Source: Bradyrhizobium sp. WSM471 (GTDB lineage: Bacteria; Pseudomonadota; Alphaproteobacteria; Rhizobiales; Xanthobacteraceae). From it: a stretch of DNA of 64,000 nt. The stretch is taken from the NCBI RefSeq assembly GCF_000244915.1, contig NZ_CM001442.1, forward strand, positions 620,001-684,000, given 5' to 3'. The position numbers and the translations under genes were made by a program. The notes below the pieces were generated by a model that searched no databases, was not told where the DNA came from, and worked only from the letters and a program-made list of their open reading frames with translations. This document shows, piece after piece, positions 26,311-35,004 of this stretch (position 1 is the first letter of the stretch; each line of letters starts with the position of its first letter).

Positions 26311-26718
26311 ATGCGGTTTCGTATTCGAAAGGCTGCCCACGTCATCGAGCGCGTGGGGCTTGCGATGGCGGGCGCCGCGTGCGGGCTGTTTGTCGGCGCT
26401 TACGTGGGATCCGCGATACCCGCGCTCACCACCGAGGGCTTCCTGCTGCTGATGATGGTGCTGGGCTTCGTCGGCTTCTATCTCGGCATCGACACGCCGC
26501 AGCTGCCCTTCGACGAGGCCCACGGCGACATCGACGCCGCGGAGCTGTTGAGCTCCGCCGGCACGCTCTGCGCCACGCTCACCGCGCTCGCCTCCGTCGC
26601 CATCATCGTGCTCCGCCTCGAGCCGCATATCGCCTGGAGCTGGTTCGCCCTGTTCGGCTGGATCGCCGGCGTGGCGATGCAGATCGTCGCGGGGGCGAAG
26701 GCGCGGATGCGGAAGTAG
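26311..26718 (+). CDS. Small integral membrane protein, unknown function
   Basis: Protein of 135 residues with about four hydrophobic segments (near 14-32, 41-60, 80-103 and 108-127) and a basic end (GAKARMRK). I do not recognise a named family. Cytoplasmic loops are positively charged at both termini. It sits between palindromic repeats and has no functional partner. Coding is supported by a good membrane-protein composition and by the clean start after GAGATCCGCC. Confidence 0.75.
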   Translation: MRFRIRKAAHVIERVGLAMAGAACGLFVGAYVGSAIPALTTEGFLLLMMVLGFVGFYLGIDTPQLPFDEAHGDIDAAELLSSAGTLCATLTALASVAIIVLRLEPHIAWSWFALFGWIAGVAMQIVAGAKARMRK

Positions 26719-26763
26719 GGAATTTGTTGTGTTGGGAGAGATCGCGCCGCGACAATCTCCGCC

Positions 26764-26890
26764 GTCGTCCTGGCGAAAGCCAGGACCCATTACCCCACGG
26801 AGCAGTTTGGCGAAGACTCGTCGTTCGGTACGTCTACCGCCTGCAATCGATAAATCACGCGGTATGGGTCCTGGCTTTCGCCAGGACGAC
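26764..26890. repeat. Palindromic repeat family A, full copy 2 (127 bp)
   Basis: Same length and layout as the copy at 8563. The core reads AGTTTGGCGAAGACTCGTCG and then TTCGGTACG, also shared in part with the others. It lies between the membrane-protein gene and the PilZ gene. Confidence 0.92.
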
Positions 26891-26922
26891 AACTTAGGAG
26901 GCCGCGCCAGCGTGCCTCGCCT

Positions 26923-27168
26923 CTAAAACACCACGCCCACCTTCGTGCCGCGCTTCCACGCCACGCGGCAGCGCTTTTTGGTGTTGACGTGCAGCAGCTC
27001 GAAGCGATCGGGAATCTTCACCTGGCCGCCGAGATCGACGCAGGCCCCTCCCGGCGAATAATCGATCAGCGTGCAGGGGATCACCGGCGCGCGCGGGTCG
27101 GTGATGATCTTGGCCTGGCGGGACACGAGGCCCGCGGGCTTGACGCGGGCATGTCGTCGCGGATGCAT
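26923..27168 (-). CDS. PilZ-domain protein
   Basis: Single-domain PilZ protein of 81 residues, predicted to bind cyclic di-GMP. Both ligand motifs are intact: the RxxxR box as RRHAR (residues 4-8) and the DxSxxG box as DYSPGG near 35-40. The start at 27168 is chosen because AGGAGAG lies eight bases upstream on the minus strand; the open frame continues to 27219. There is no neighbouring effector gene, so it would act by protein-protein contact. The target is not known. Confidence 0.88.
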   Translation of the reverse strand: MHPRRHARVKPAGLVSRQAKIITDPRAPVIPCTLIDYSPGGACVDLGGQVKIPDRFELLHVNTKKRCRVAWKRGTKVGVVF

Positions 27169-27310
27169 TGGCACTCTCCTCCAATTTCCGCGGATGGCGC
27201 GGGTGGTCTGGGAGACCATGATGAACGAGAGGTGATTCGATCCGGCTAAAGCGGGGTCGATAATTTTAATGAATATTGGCGGTAGCCGGGTGGGTTGGCT
27301 GTATTCCGCC

Positions 27311-27437
27311 GTCGTCCTGGCTTTCGCCAGGACCCATCACCCCAGGACGTACTTTGGTGAAGGCTCGTCGTTCGGTGCGCCGACTGTCCGCAACCGAAAG
27401 ATCACGCGGTATGGGTCCTGGCTTTCGCCAGGACGAC
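27311..27437. repeat. Palindromic repeat family A, full copy 3 (127 bp)
   Basis: Third full 127-base copy, with arms reading TCCTGGCTTTCGCCAGGA on the given strand at both ends. In this copy the left arm shows the hairpin loop in the opposite sense to the copies at 8563 and 26764. It lies only 420 bases from copy 2. Confidence 0.92.
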
Positions 27438-27490
27438 GGCTTTGGTGGAGCGCCGGCCAGCTCCCCATCATGGTCCGCCGCGCAACCACC

Positions 27491-28831
27491 TCATCCCACC
27501 ACGATCTCCCCCGTCTCGCCTCCAGCGCCCACACCCGGCGGCACCGGCATCGGCACCGTCACATAGTCCTTCGGCAGATTCACCGGCCGATAGCCCGGCT
27601 CCACCGCCATCCGCTTCACCACGCTCTCGTGCACATGCGCGCCTTCGGGAATGGGGCGCGGTTCGCAATCGGGGATGTAGAGTCCCATAAACACCTTCCG
27701 CTCCGGCCATTCCCTGTAGGTCGCGCTCTTCGGCAGATATTCCAGCACGCGCCAGGGCGCCGTCATCGAATCATGCAGCTCGCCCGTCTTGCCGGTGTAT
27801 TCAGGCGGCACGTATTGGAACGGCGAGTTCTTGCGCTGGATGCCCCAGGCGAGCTGGTTCACCGTGCGCGGGTTGAAGTTCAGCCCGGCCTTGGCCGCCT
27901 CCTCGATCATCCAGAGCAGCGGATATTTGGACTCGCCGCTCTCGGCTTCCGGATAGCCGCCGCCGACGTCGCAATGCACGCCGGCGAACCACACCTGCAG
28001 GATGTCCTGCGGCTCCTTCTTCTCGTCGGGCACGTAGCGGTGGCGCCAGTACTCCTGCGGCTCCTCATACGCCTTGAGGCGGAACATGCGGCGCTGCTCG
28101 TCGATGGCGATCGCCTGCCGGAAGATGTTGACGCTCGGATTGCGCAGCGTGAAGGCGAGCTCCTCCAGGCTGAAGACGAGGAAGAAGACGTCGCGCCGCG
28201 GCACGATCACGCTCGCCACCGTGTCCCAGACGCCGATGAAGTGGATGGTCGGCCAGCGCGTCGAGGTGATGCGCGCGAATTGCGCGGCGAGGTCGAATTG
28301 GTCTTTCGGCAGCGGCCCCTGTTCGTCGACGGCGATGTCCTTGAGGTCCTCGACATCGTTGCCGCGCCCGGTGCCGGAATATTGCTTGTAGGCGACAAGG
28401 CCGGAGCCTGCGAGGTTGGCCTGCTCCGGCGAGATCAGGCCGATCTTGTGGATCAGCCCCGCCAGCACCCGCACCGTGTAGGCACCGCGCGAAAAACCGA
28501 ACAGATAGATCCTGTCGCCCGGCGCGTAATGCTCGACCAGGAAGCAATAGGCCGACAGCACATTGTCATCGAGCCCGTAGCCGGTGGCGAGCCCCAGCAC
28601 CAGATTGACGTTGGCTTTCCAGCGGTGCCACGTCGACGGCTCCGTCACCGTGCCGACCCCGGGATCGTAGAACACCATCTGCCGCGGCCGCGTCTTGTCG
28701 GTCTTGCGCAGGCAGCGATACAGCTTCAGGACGTTGGAGATGTTCTCCGAGATCTCGTTGCCGGTGCCGTCACAGCAGATGACGAGATTTTTCGGCTCGG
28801 ATGTGTGGTCGGCGTTGCGCTCGTGCTCCAC
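27491..28831 (-). CDS. DUF2235 alpha/beta-hydrolase (T6SS Tle1-like phospholipase domain)
   Basis: Protein of 446 residues of the DUF2235 group, an alpha/beta-hydrolase family that includes type VI lipase effectors. The N-terminal pattern NLVICCDGTGNE (residues 15-26) and the nucleophile elbow GFSRGA (Ser114) are intact, and GTRW and HFIGVWDTVASV further on are also conserved family parts. There are no VgrG, Hcp or immunity genes beside it, so a cell-internal housekeeping role is just as possible. A degenerate copy of its first 45 codons is found at 30650-30820, between this locus and the low-GC island. Confidence 0.88.
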   Translation of the reverse strand: MEHERNADHTSEPKNLVICCDGTGNEISENISNVLKLYRCLRKTDKTRPRQMVFYDPGVGTVTEPSTWHRWKANVNLVLGLATGYGLDDNVLSAYCFLVEHYAPGDRIYLFGFSRGAYTVRVLAGLIHKIGLISPEQANLAGSGLVAYKQYSGTGRGNDVEDLKDIAVDEQGPLPKDQFDLAAQFARITSTRWPTIHFIGVWDTVASVIVPRRDVFFLVFSLEELAFTLRNPSVNIFRQAIAIDEQRRMFRLKAYEEPQEYWRHRYVPDEKKEPQDILQVWFAGVHCDVGGGYPEAESGESKYPLLWMIEEAAKAGLNFNPRTVNQLAWGIQRKNSPFQYVPPEYTGKTGELHDSMTAPWRVLEYLPKSATYREWPERKVFMGLYIPDCEPRPIPEGAHVHESVVKRMAVEPGYRPVNLPKDYVTVPMPVPPGVGAGGETGEIVVG

Positions 28832-28917
28832 GGTACTCCCCTCCCGCTGATGCTACCCGGGCGAGTATAGCGGAAAACGGCGGGAGAAGGAGATGGTGGT
28901 GCAGGGCGCAGTGCCTG

Positions 28918-29067
28918 CTCTCCCTCGCCCCGCTTGCGGGGAGAGGGTGGGGTGAGGGGGAGCCTCAGCAAGCGAGGTGAGAGATGGACTCGCGGAGAGT
29001 CCCCCTCACCCGGAATCCGCGCGTTCCGCGCGAATTCCGACCTCTCCCCGCACGCGGGGCGAGGTGA
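28918..29067. repeat. Palindromic repeat family E
   Basis: Arm one contains CTCGCCCCGCTTGCGGGGAG followed by GGTGAGGGGGAG. Arm two, CCCCCTCACCC then CTCTCCCCGCACGCGGGGCG, is its inverted partner, with an inner small hairpin GCGCGTTCCGCGC. It is of a type widespread in alphaproteobacterial intergenic DNA. It fills the gap between the DUF2235 gene and a small basic-protein gene. Confidence 0.85.
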
Positions 29068-29107
29068 AGAAGCACCTGCTCCGCGGCGATAGCTTTGATC
29101 CGCCCCG

Positions 29108-29239
29108 CTACTTCTTCTTCTGGCCGATCTCCGGCTGCCACGCCGCATCCTTGCGGCTGGGCGCTGCGGCGCTGGTCTTGATCTTGTCTTTCTTCGGCTT
29201 CTTGGTCTCGCGGTTGCTGCGTTGCTGTCCCTTGGCCAT
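29108..29239 (-). CDS. Small basic hypothetical protein
   Basis: Protein of 43 residues, strongly basic and Lys-rich (MAKGQQRSNRETKKPKKDK, ending IGQKKK), without hydrophobic segments. AGGAGGAG lies eight bases before the ATG at 29239, an unusually strong ribosome-binding site, and is the main argument for a real gene. It may bind nucleic acid or be disordered. Similar short Lys-rich reading frames are known to me as conserved hypotheticals in Bradyrhizobium. Nothing further is seen from 29240 to 29595. Confidence 0.7.
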   Translation of the reverse strand: MAKGQQRSNRETKKPKKDKIKTSAAAPSRKDAAWQPEIGQKKK

Positions 29240-29595
29240 GATTTCGTCTCCTCCTGGGTTTCGAGTTCGTCCGCGTGAAATGGGCGCTGCAATGGTCGCC
29301 GGCGGGTTACGAGATACATCCGCCCGAGCCATTGAAGATCGCCGCTGCGCACACGAGGCGCGAAAGATGCAGCGCAACATCGACGCGCGGCAATTGCGTG
29401 AGCTGCGCTGACATGGTCGAGCGTACGCCCGCGCCCTGCCGATGGCGAGGACTAAAACGCCGCGCGCGCGTGTCGCGCTTGCCGCTTAAGTCCCGGCCGG
29501 CGCTGACATAAAGCTGGCTATTGCCGCGCAACGAGCGCATGGTTCGCCATGGCTGGCGTCGGTTGGGGCCCCTTCTTTGCGAAAGGCAGGCGCGC

Positions 29596-29853
29596 ATGAC
29601 CATCCGCTCGCGGCGAGAAACCATCACCTTCAAGCATCCATTCCACATCCGCGGCCTCGCGCGCGAATTGCCGGCCGGCGCCTATGAGGTCGTCACCGAC
29701 GAGGAGATGATCGAGGGCCTGTCGTTCGCGTCCTATCGCCGCGTCGCCACCATGATCACGGTGCCCTCCGAAGGCGTGCGCGGTGCGACGGAGATGCTCT
29801 CGATCGGCTCGGTCGACCTTGCGGATGCCCAACGTATCGATGCGAGTGCCTGA
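29596..29853 (+). CDS. Conserved hypothetical protein
   Basis: Predicted protein of 85 residues opening MTIRSRRETITFKHPFHI, with LPAGAYEVVTDEEMIEGLSF and ends SVDLADAQRIDASA. It looks like a small beta-rich globular domain without membrane segments. I do not recognise a named family. It is followed after one base by the next small gene, so the pair is probably co-transcribed. The frame is open further upstream to 29521, but AGGCGCGC before 29596 and the composition favour this start. Confidence 0.72.
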   Translation: MTIRSRRETITFKHPFHIRGLARELPAGAYEVVTDEEMIEGLSFASYRRVATMITVPSEGVRGATEMLSIGSVDLADAQRIDASA

Positions 29854-29854
29854 A

Positions 29855-30151
29855 ATGACTGACATCCCGGTCGATCTCGACAGCCACCGCGGCATGGCCG
29901 CCCAGAAGGCAACCGATCTGCGCCGCGCGCTGGCCGATGTCGAGGCCCAGGTCAGGGAGCTGCGCGAGCGCGAGGCCGAACTCGAAAACCGCATGATGTC
30001 GGTGCCCGCCACGTCCTGGCCCGAGGCCGCCGTGAAGGCCCGCCATCTGCTCAACCTCTACGCCGCGAGCCTGCCCGCCGAGGACACCCGCCACCGCGCG
30101 CTGGTGGCCGCACTGTTCGACGATTTCGCAAGACTCAACGGCGACGGCTGA
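29855..30151 (+). CDS. Hypothetical coiled-coil protein
   Basis: Protein of 98 residues. Residues about 14-50 form a probable coiled coil (KATDLRRALADVEAQVREL then REREAELENRM), and the rest is helical (WPEAAVKARHLLNLYAASL). No known family is recognised. It begins two bases after the stop of the preceding 85-residue gene. A single repeat arm of family A stands 47 bases after its stop. Confidence 0.75.
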   Translation: MTDIPVDLDSHRGMAAQKATDLRRALADVEAQVRELREREAELENRMMSVPATSWPEAAVKARHLLNLYAASLPAEDTRHRALVAALFDDFARLNGDG

Positions 30152-30198
30152 AGCGAGCCAACTCGTGGCGCCATCGCGCAACGCTCGCAAACACACCC

Positions 30199-30231
30199 GT
30201 CGTCCTGGCGAAAGCCAGGACCCATAACCAC
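30199..30231. repeat. Solo arm of repeat family A
   Basis: One arm only, GTCGTCCTGGCGAAAGCCAG followed by GACCCATAACCAC, matching the left arm of the 127-base repeat, with no partner arm nearby. It is a broken copy or an active half-element. It lies between two small hypothetical genes. Confidence 0.8.
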
Positions 30232-30346
30232 CGAAGCGACTTGTTGTGCACCCTAGTGCCACAGCCTGCTTCGATAACGCCGACCGACGCCCCCGTGCGC
30301 AATTGCGCAATCCCGGCACGACGCGCGGACGCCAAAGGAGTACCCC

Positions 30347-30625
30347 ATGACACTCACCAGCAGCCGCTTCATCGCCCACGACCAGGACCGCGGCATCGTC
30401 CAGTTCTCGATGCAGGACGGCAGCAAGGAGATCGCCTGCGCGATCTCGACCTCCGCCATGGACGACCTCGAGCGCGGCCCGCGCGCCAGGCCAAGCGAGC
30501 GCGAAGAGCAGTTCACGCGCCTGCGCGAACGCATCGAAGCCTGCACCGGACGCAAATATCAGGCGACGGAGTTCGAAGGCACGCCACCGGGAATCGTGCT
30601 GCGGAGCATTGATTTTCGGGGGTAG
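30347..30625 (+). CDS. DUF1488-like protein
   Basis: Protein of 92 residues with GIVQFSMQDGSKEIACAIS near residues 16-34, which matches the DUF1488 pattern of small soluble proteins. It is non-hydrophobic, with an Arg/Glu-rich middle (RARPSEREEQFTRLRERIE). The function is unknown. The ATG follows AAAGGAGTACCCC, a good ribosome-binding site. It is the last backbone gene before the low-GC island. Confidence 0.78.
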   Translation: MTLTSSRFIAHDQDRGIVQFSMQDGSKEIACAISTSAMDDLERGPRARPSEREEQFTRLRERIEACTGRKYQATEFEGTPPGIVLRSIDFRG

Positions 30626-30649
30626 GGGAGGCGGGACGGGCTATTGCGG

Positions 30650-30820
30650 TTCGGTCTTGTGCATCGTGCGGAGGCAACGGTGCGGATTCTGAGTGTTGGA
30701 GATATTCTCGCCCATAGAGTTGCCGGTGCCGTTATAGCAACGTCACGAAGGTTTTAGGTCGTTCCGCGACGTGCTCCACGGTACATACCCTCTTGTGGTG
30801 CTACTGGGGCGGATGAGGAG
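30650..30820 (-). pseudogene. Decayed 5' fragment of a DUF2235 gene
   Basis: This stretch can be aligned by eye with the first ~45 codons and upstream region of the intact DUF2235 gene (28697-28868). Shared pieces include TCGGTCTTG, TGTTGGAGAT, TTGCCGGTGCCGT, GTGCTCCACGGTAC and GATGCTAC/GGTGCTAC. Reading frame is lost to substitutions and indels. It is the 5' end only; the rest of that copy is gone, replaced or deleted at the left. It directly adjoins the methyltransferase end of the island. Confidence 0.75.
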
Positions 30821-30885
30821 AGTGGAGTGCGGTGCTAGGCGGTCCGCGTGACGCATACCTAATGCCTGCCGATCAACTGAATACT

Positions 30886-32016
30886 CTACCTAGGCGTTAG
30901 GTGCAGGATCAGCTCTCGAGCTGGTCGTCTAGCATTTCTTCCGGCCTTATTTCCGCGATTGTCACTTGTTCCGCCCAAAGTGCTGAAGTGGCTCGCAACT
31001 GATTTCTTGCGAACCTTAAAATGTCTAGCTGCGATCTTCTTTACTTGATCCCCGGAAAGTCCGTTTGAACAGGAGTGATCTGGAAACGTAACAATTACAG
31101 CTGCACGCTTCTTGGCGATTGCACCCAGAAGATCGTCGAATGCGTTTTCGGACTCGGATTGTACACTATATCGCGAACGTGGCCGTTGACGCTCTGGCGG
31201 ATAGCGCCCCACTCCGCTTACTTCGATGCGTTCACCGCGTGCGATCGTTTCCAGCACATGATAAAATCTACTGTAGTGGACGCCTGAATAGGGCGGATCG
31301 ATAAAAACTAGATCTCCTGCTTGGAGTTGAAGCGCCATCAAATTGGCGTCGATTTTCTTCGCATGCCCCACCCTCTGGGCGGATAGCGTAGCTAGTTCAA
31401 TCAACTCCTTTTTGGTCTGGCCGACGACATCGCGTCTCCATGCCTCCTCTAAGAATCGTATCGCGGTGATCGTTGGTTGGAATGGCTGCGCGGTATGACC
31501 CGGACTGGCGGCGCAATGACTAGCCGCTCTGATTAGAGCGGCTAGCGCGACGCATCGTCGGTTACGATCTCCTGGCAGAGTGTTTCGGAGCGCGTCAATC
31601 CACACCGCTTGGGCGGCGCAAAAATAATGGCCACCATAGGCAGATGTGATCGGAAGTGCCTGTCTCTCGCACCACTCTCTTTGTGAGCGAACGATCCGCT
31701 TACTCACAGTTGCAGGAAGGCAAGGGGTCGATTGGTGCTGTTTGGAGAACTCAGATGCGCGTCTGAACCAATTGTCCCACAGTCGTTGCGGATCAAAAGT
31801 CCGTTTGCGTGAGACGATAGCGTTGGCGAGAATAACGCTATAGGTTTGTAGATCGGTTGCGACCACCTCGATGTCAAAACGTTGAGCCACATGACTGGCG
31901 ACTGCAGCCGATCCGGCAAATAGGTCAACAAACCTGGTGGCCTTGGGGACTTCGCGATCTAGTAACGTTCCTAAGCCGTTGCGTAGCATCGACCTTTTTG
32001 AGCCCATATACTTCAT
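30886..32016 (-). CDS. D12-class N6-adenine DNA methyltransferase
   Basis: Protein of 376 residues. The opening MKYMGSKRSML and the AdoMet-binding motif FVDLFAGSAAVASHVA (residues 29-44) are typical of the D12/Dam group, and the catalytic IDPPY lies near residue 240 followed by FYHVLETI. The order FxGxxx before DPPY is that of class D12 (alpha) enzymes. It is too long for a plain Dam, so a target-recognition part is likely within the middle. Local base composition is clearly less GC-rich than the backbone. It follows the 444-residue gene after 25 bases and is the last gene of the four-gene island. No restriction endonuclease is recognised beside it. Confidence 0.85.
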   Translation of the reverse strand: MKYMGSKRSMLRNGLGTLLDREVPKATRFVDLFAGSAAVASHVAQRFDIEVVATDLQTYSVILANAIVSRKRTFDPQRLWDNWFRRASEFSKQHQSTPCLPATVSKRIVRSQREWCERQALPITSAYGGHYFCAAQAVWIDALRNTLPGDRNRRCVALAALIRAASHCAASPGHTAQPFQPTITAIRFLEEAWRRDVVGQTKKELIELATLSAQRVGHAKKIDANLMALQLQAGDLVFIDPPYSGVHYSRFYHVLETIARGERIEVSGVGRYPPERQRPRSRYSVQSESENAFDDLLGAIAKKRAAVIVTFPDHSCSNGLSGDQVKKIAARHFKVRKKSVASHFSTLGGTSDNRGNKAGRNARRPARELILHLTPR

Positions 32017-32041
32017 ACTTGCTCATCCCCCCGGATGAATG

Positions 32042-33376
32042 TCACGGAATGGCGCCCCAGATTGCGGCCCGTTCGCAGCTGCCGAGATCTATGAGAGCTT
32101 CGTGAAGTTCGGCGCCTATCCGATAGAAAGTCTGCTTATTCTTTGCGTGTTTCGACTGAAAGTCCGCGACCTCGCCGAGTTGCAAGTCAATGTCCGCCCA
32201 CAAGTCCGTAGGAGCTACGGCCGATCCTTCCCATAAGCCTCGAGCGCGTCCTAGGCCGCTTGACCAGAACTCAAGTTCGGCCTCGGTAATTCCAACAGAG
32301 CGAAATAGATCGGCAGCAGCGCCCGAGGCGGTGCGGAGGAGCAATGTGGCGCGCGAAGCAATAGTTTCGGCCCCGCTTCCAGAAATAGTGTTTGGCTCCC
32401 GTGAGCGGATAAGCACCAAAGAGTCTGCAGGCATGACCTTCCGCGTCAAAAAACGAACGATTTCGGCTTCGACCGGCGGATCAAAGTTCTGAGGCTTCAC
32501 GATCTTGGTGACGTGACGTAGGAAGTCCGGTGCAGCCTGAGACGCCGCTCGACCAGAGAGCGCCTGGAAATGTGTTTCTATAGAGACGCGCAGAATGTGC
32601 CGATCGATAATATCAAACCGAGAATTGGCAGACGGCTCTAGAACTGACCACAACTCGCTGACGTAATTTAACACCTCAGCCGCCTCCAGTTCCCATGCCT
32701 TTGGCAGGCCGTCTGGTTGGTAGCTGGAGAGATTTCGCGCATCACGGTCATCAGGAAACGACTTCAGATCCATGCCCCATTGTCGGAACCATGCTTGGGC
32801 TTGTTTTGCGACGACGTTTGCACCCCCAACCGGATCAAACCACTGGGCCAAATCGAGCCCAAATGGACGAATCAATTTGATAAAGAGGTCTCCGGACGTA
32901 GAAAGAGACGACCAGTAGTCTAGGCATGCCCACGAAAAATCATGAGTTCCAGACTTGTTGTCCAACTGTTTTGCTTGATTTGCTGCCGTAATTGCAAAGT
33001 GATGATGATTGAAAATCCCAACACCCCGAGCAGCTAGCAGCGACTTCGTCGCGCGCAGCTCCGCGTAGTAAGCCAAATGTCTTGCGATATGCGGGTCGCC
33101 ACGCAAGAGCGCGGAGATTGAGCGGCCAAGGTAACCCCATCCGTCCGCACAGTGTAGCAGGCAGCTCGCCGCAATGTACTGAGACAGGTCCCTTTGATGA
33201 GGGGCTCGTCCCGCTTTTATGTCGGCCTTCAGCTTCGTTAGGTCGGTAGCATAGGAATTCGACGAACCAAGCCATTGTGAAGACGACATGAACGCCTTCA
33301 GGCCCGCCAAAGTAGTTTCAATACTCCGAGGGTCAAGGTCCTTGATTGTTTTGCGATCGGTGCGGTTCAGAGCCAT
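32042..33376 (-). CDS. Unknown protein of the DGQHR/methyltransferase island
   Basis: Protein of 444 residues, not recognised. Visible parts: a helical region LLHCADGWGYLGRSISALL (about residues 73-91), then AYYAELRATKSLLAARGVGI and FNHHHFAI (about 101-129), which looks like a conserved core with a His cluster, then WACLDYW and a long helical C-terminus. No signal peptide or membrane segment. It begins four bases after the DGQHR gene stop and ends 25 bases before the methyltransferase start, so these three genes are clearly one operon. A nuclease, a sensor or a structural role is possible; nothing fixes it. Confidence 0.8.
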   Translation of the reverse strand: MALNRTDRKTIKDLDPRSIETTLAGLKAFMSSSQWLGSSNSYATDLTKLKADIKAGRAPHQRDLSQYIAASCLLHCADGWGYLGRSISALLRGDPHIARHLAYYAELRATKSLLAARGVGIFNHHHFAITAANQAKQLDNKSGTHDFSWACLDYWSSLSTSGDLFIKLIRPFGLDLAQWFDPVGGANVVAKQAQAWFRQWGMDLKSFPDDRDARNLSSYQPDGLPKAWELEAAEVLNYVSELWSVLEPSANSRFDIIDRHILRVSIETHFQALSGRAASQAAPDFLRHVTKIVKPQNFDPPVEAEIVRFLTRKVMPADSLVLIRSREPNTISGSGAETIASRATLLLRTASGAAADLFRSVGITEAELEFWSSGLGRARGLWEGSAVAPTDLWADIDLQLGEVADFQSKHAKNKQTFYRIGAELHEALIDLGSCERAAIWGAIP

Positions 33377-33380
33377 TGTC

Positions 33381-34910
33381 TTAAAGTCGCTTAGCCGCTT
33401 CCGCCACAGAACCCTTGCCGCTCTTCAATGTCTTAATCAGCTGAAGCCGCAGTTCTTTGTATCCGCTGCCCCCGCGGAAGCCGAGCTTCGGAACTCGCTC
33501 GCTTTCTGAAAGCTGCGGAGCTGCGCTTGTTCGCCAATCGAATTTGGTCAGTTGCGTCGCGATATCTCGCAGGAAGATTGCCGCCGTATGTTTTTGAAGA
33601 GTCTCTAACGCTAATGTCACGGCGTTAGCGTCGTTTGCGCTGCGCTGCTGCTGAACTTGCCAAGTGCGCAAATCTAATCTGGTGGCCCAAACGAAGCAGA
33701 GATCGTTCACGACGTGGAGAAATCCACGTACGCCTTGGTCAGTGACGACCAGTGTGTATGGTCCATAAAATGCAGCGTCTTCTGTTGGGCGAGGTTCATC
33801 CGGCTTGATGGCGGCGATCCTGAGCTTCTCCGCCCACGGCTCCTTTGATTTCTTGACTGCGAGGCGAAATTGATCCCACGCGTATATCAAGAACGCAGCT
33901 TGTTGAGCTCTGCTCCACCCAAGAACTTCCTGTCCCTCAGCCATTCGTGAGCCGAACAATCCGCCGGGGTCTCCCTTGGTGCCGCTCCATCGCTTGACGA
34001 AGGTTGCCATCAGCGACTTTATCCATGCGGATTGCGTAACCCACGGGGTCTTCTTCTCACCGAGCATGTTGATACGATCGTACCAAGGGCTACTTTGGTG
34101 GGACCAAAGTGCCTCCGTGAGCTCTTGCGATCGGGTCTCTCTATAAACCGCGTGCCCTTCAGCCCGATCAAGCCAATCCTCAGCTCGCAGCAGGGGATAC
34201 AAATCGAAGGCAAGGCTTGGGTTAATCCGTTTTGGTTTGATGTTTACGGTCCAGAACAGATACGCTTGCCAGCTTATATCAAGTCCATGAAAGGCAACTA
34301 CGGGCAATTCGAAATCGCTATCTGCATCATCACCAAACGCCCATAGTCGATGCTGGCCGTCAATGACCTCCAGCGGCGGAATTGAAGTAGGCTTCCAAGA
34401 ATGTGTCCATTCGCTGTAGGGAAGAGCTAACTGACAACTGGTCCCATCCTCTACGACTCGGACGAGATCGTCGGCGGCTACCTTTCCAGTGCCGTGATCC
34501 TCATTCGCGGCGAGTATGTTGATAACAATGGACGTCGGAAGCCAGCCGGGCTTCCTGAGGTCATTGAATTCTTCGGATCTTCGTTTTGCATCGCTCAGTG
34601 TGGACCAAGGATAGCCGTATTCCACAAATCGAGCGATCTCTTCAGAGCGCTCGGGATCGTGTTGACGCTGGATACCAAGATCGGCTGCACGCGGCGTAAT
34701 GCCTGCAGATTGTCGGCGTGCAATGCCTGAAAGACTTCGAAGTTCTCTTGCGGGCAGCGAAAATATGTAGAAGTGCCCTGGTGGCCGCCTGCGATGGTCC
34801 TTTGGATTAAAGTCGATACGTTCCCATCCAGGGAGCCATTGTCGGACTTTGATAGCGCTTACTCGTCGTCCTTCGGAAACCTTGGTGCGCGCTATCTTTT
34901 CCTTAGCCAA
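33381..34910 (-). CDS. DGQHR-domain (DndB-like) protein
   Basis: Protein of 509 residues with the diagnostic VIDGQHRLWAFG at about 182-193 (DGQHR = 184-188). The DGQHR family includes DndB, regulator of DNA phosphorothioation, and relatives in DNA-modification islands; it resembles a ParB-type fold. Before the motif are HDPERSEEIARFVEYGYPW and a large insert; after it FWTVNIKPKRIN, which is also typical. The TTG at 34910 is used as start because the frame has no ATG near it and the upstream segment is non-coding. It lies 94 bases after the HEPN-like gene and overlaps no other gene. Confidence 0.85.
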   Translation of the reverse strand: MAKEKIARTKVSEGRRVSAIKVRQWLPGWERIDFNPKDHRRRPPGHFYIFSLPARELRSLSGIARRQSAGITPRAADLGIQRQHDPERSEEIARFVEYGYPWSTLSDAKRRSEEFNDLRKPGWLPTSIVINILAANEDHGTGKVAADDLVRVVEDGTSCQLALPYSEWTHSWKPTSIPPLEVIDGQHRLWAFGDDADSDFELPVVAFHGLDISWQAYLFWTVNIKPKRINPSLAFDLYPLLRAEDWLDRAEGHAVYRETRSQELTEALWSHQSSPWYDRINMLGEKKTPWVTQSAWIKSLMATFVKRWSGTKGDPGGLFGSRMAEGQEVLGWSRAQQAAFLIYAWDQFRLAVKKSKEPWAEKLRIAAIKPDEPRPTEDAAFYGPYTLVVTDQGVRGFLHVVNDLCFVWATRLDLRTWQVQQQRSANDANAVTLALETLQKHTAAIFLRDIATQLTKFDWRTSAAPQLSESERVPKLGFRGGSGYKELRLQLIKTLKSGKGSVAEAAKRL

Positions 34911-35004
34911 GGTATGTCCCCAACACGCGTGGATGTTATCAATTTCTTAGTGAGCGAAGCTTAACAGCGACTTATTGCATTCTGTGATTGCGGATGTAAT
35001 ACGA

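Noticed and set aside
8563..27437. CRISPR array from the recurring repeats.
   Set aside because: Copies are kilobases apart, palindromic as whole units and have no regular spacers or cas genes.
29275..29511. 78-codon plus-strand frame between small genes.
   Set aside because: Composition is that of non-coding GC-rich DNA, and no ribosome-binding site is seen.
30886..32016. Simple type II restriction-modification system.
   Set aside because: No endonuclease gene can be recognised beside the methyltransferase; the neighbours are DGQHR and HEPN-like proteins.
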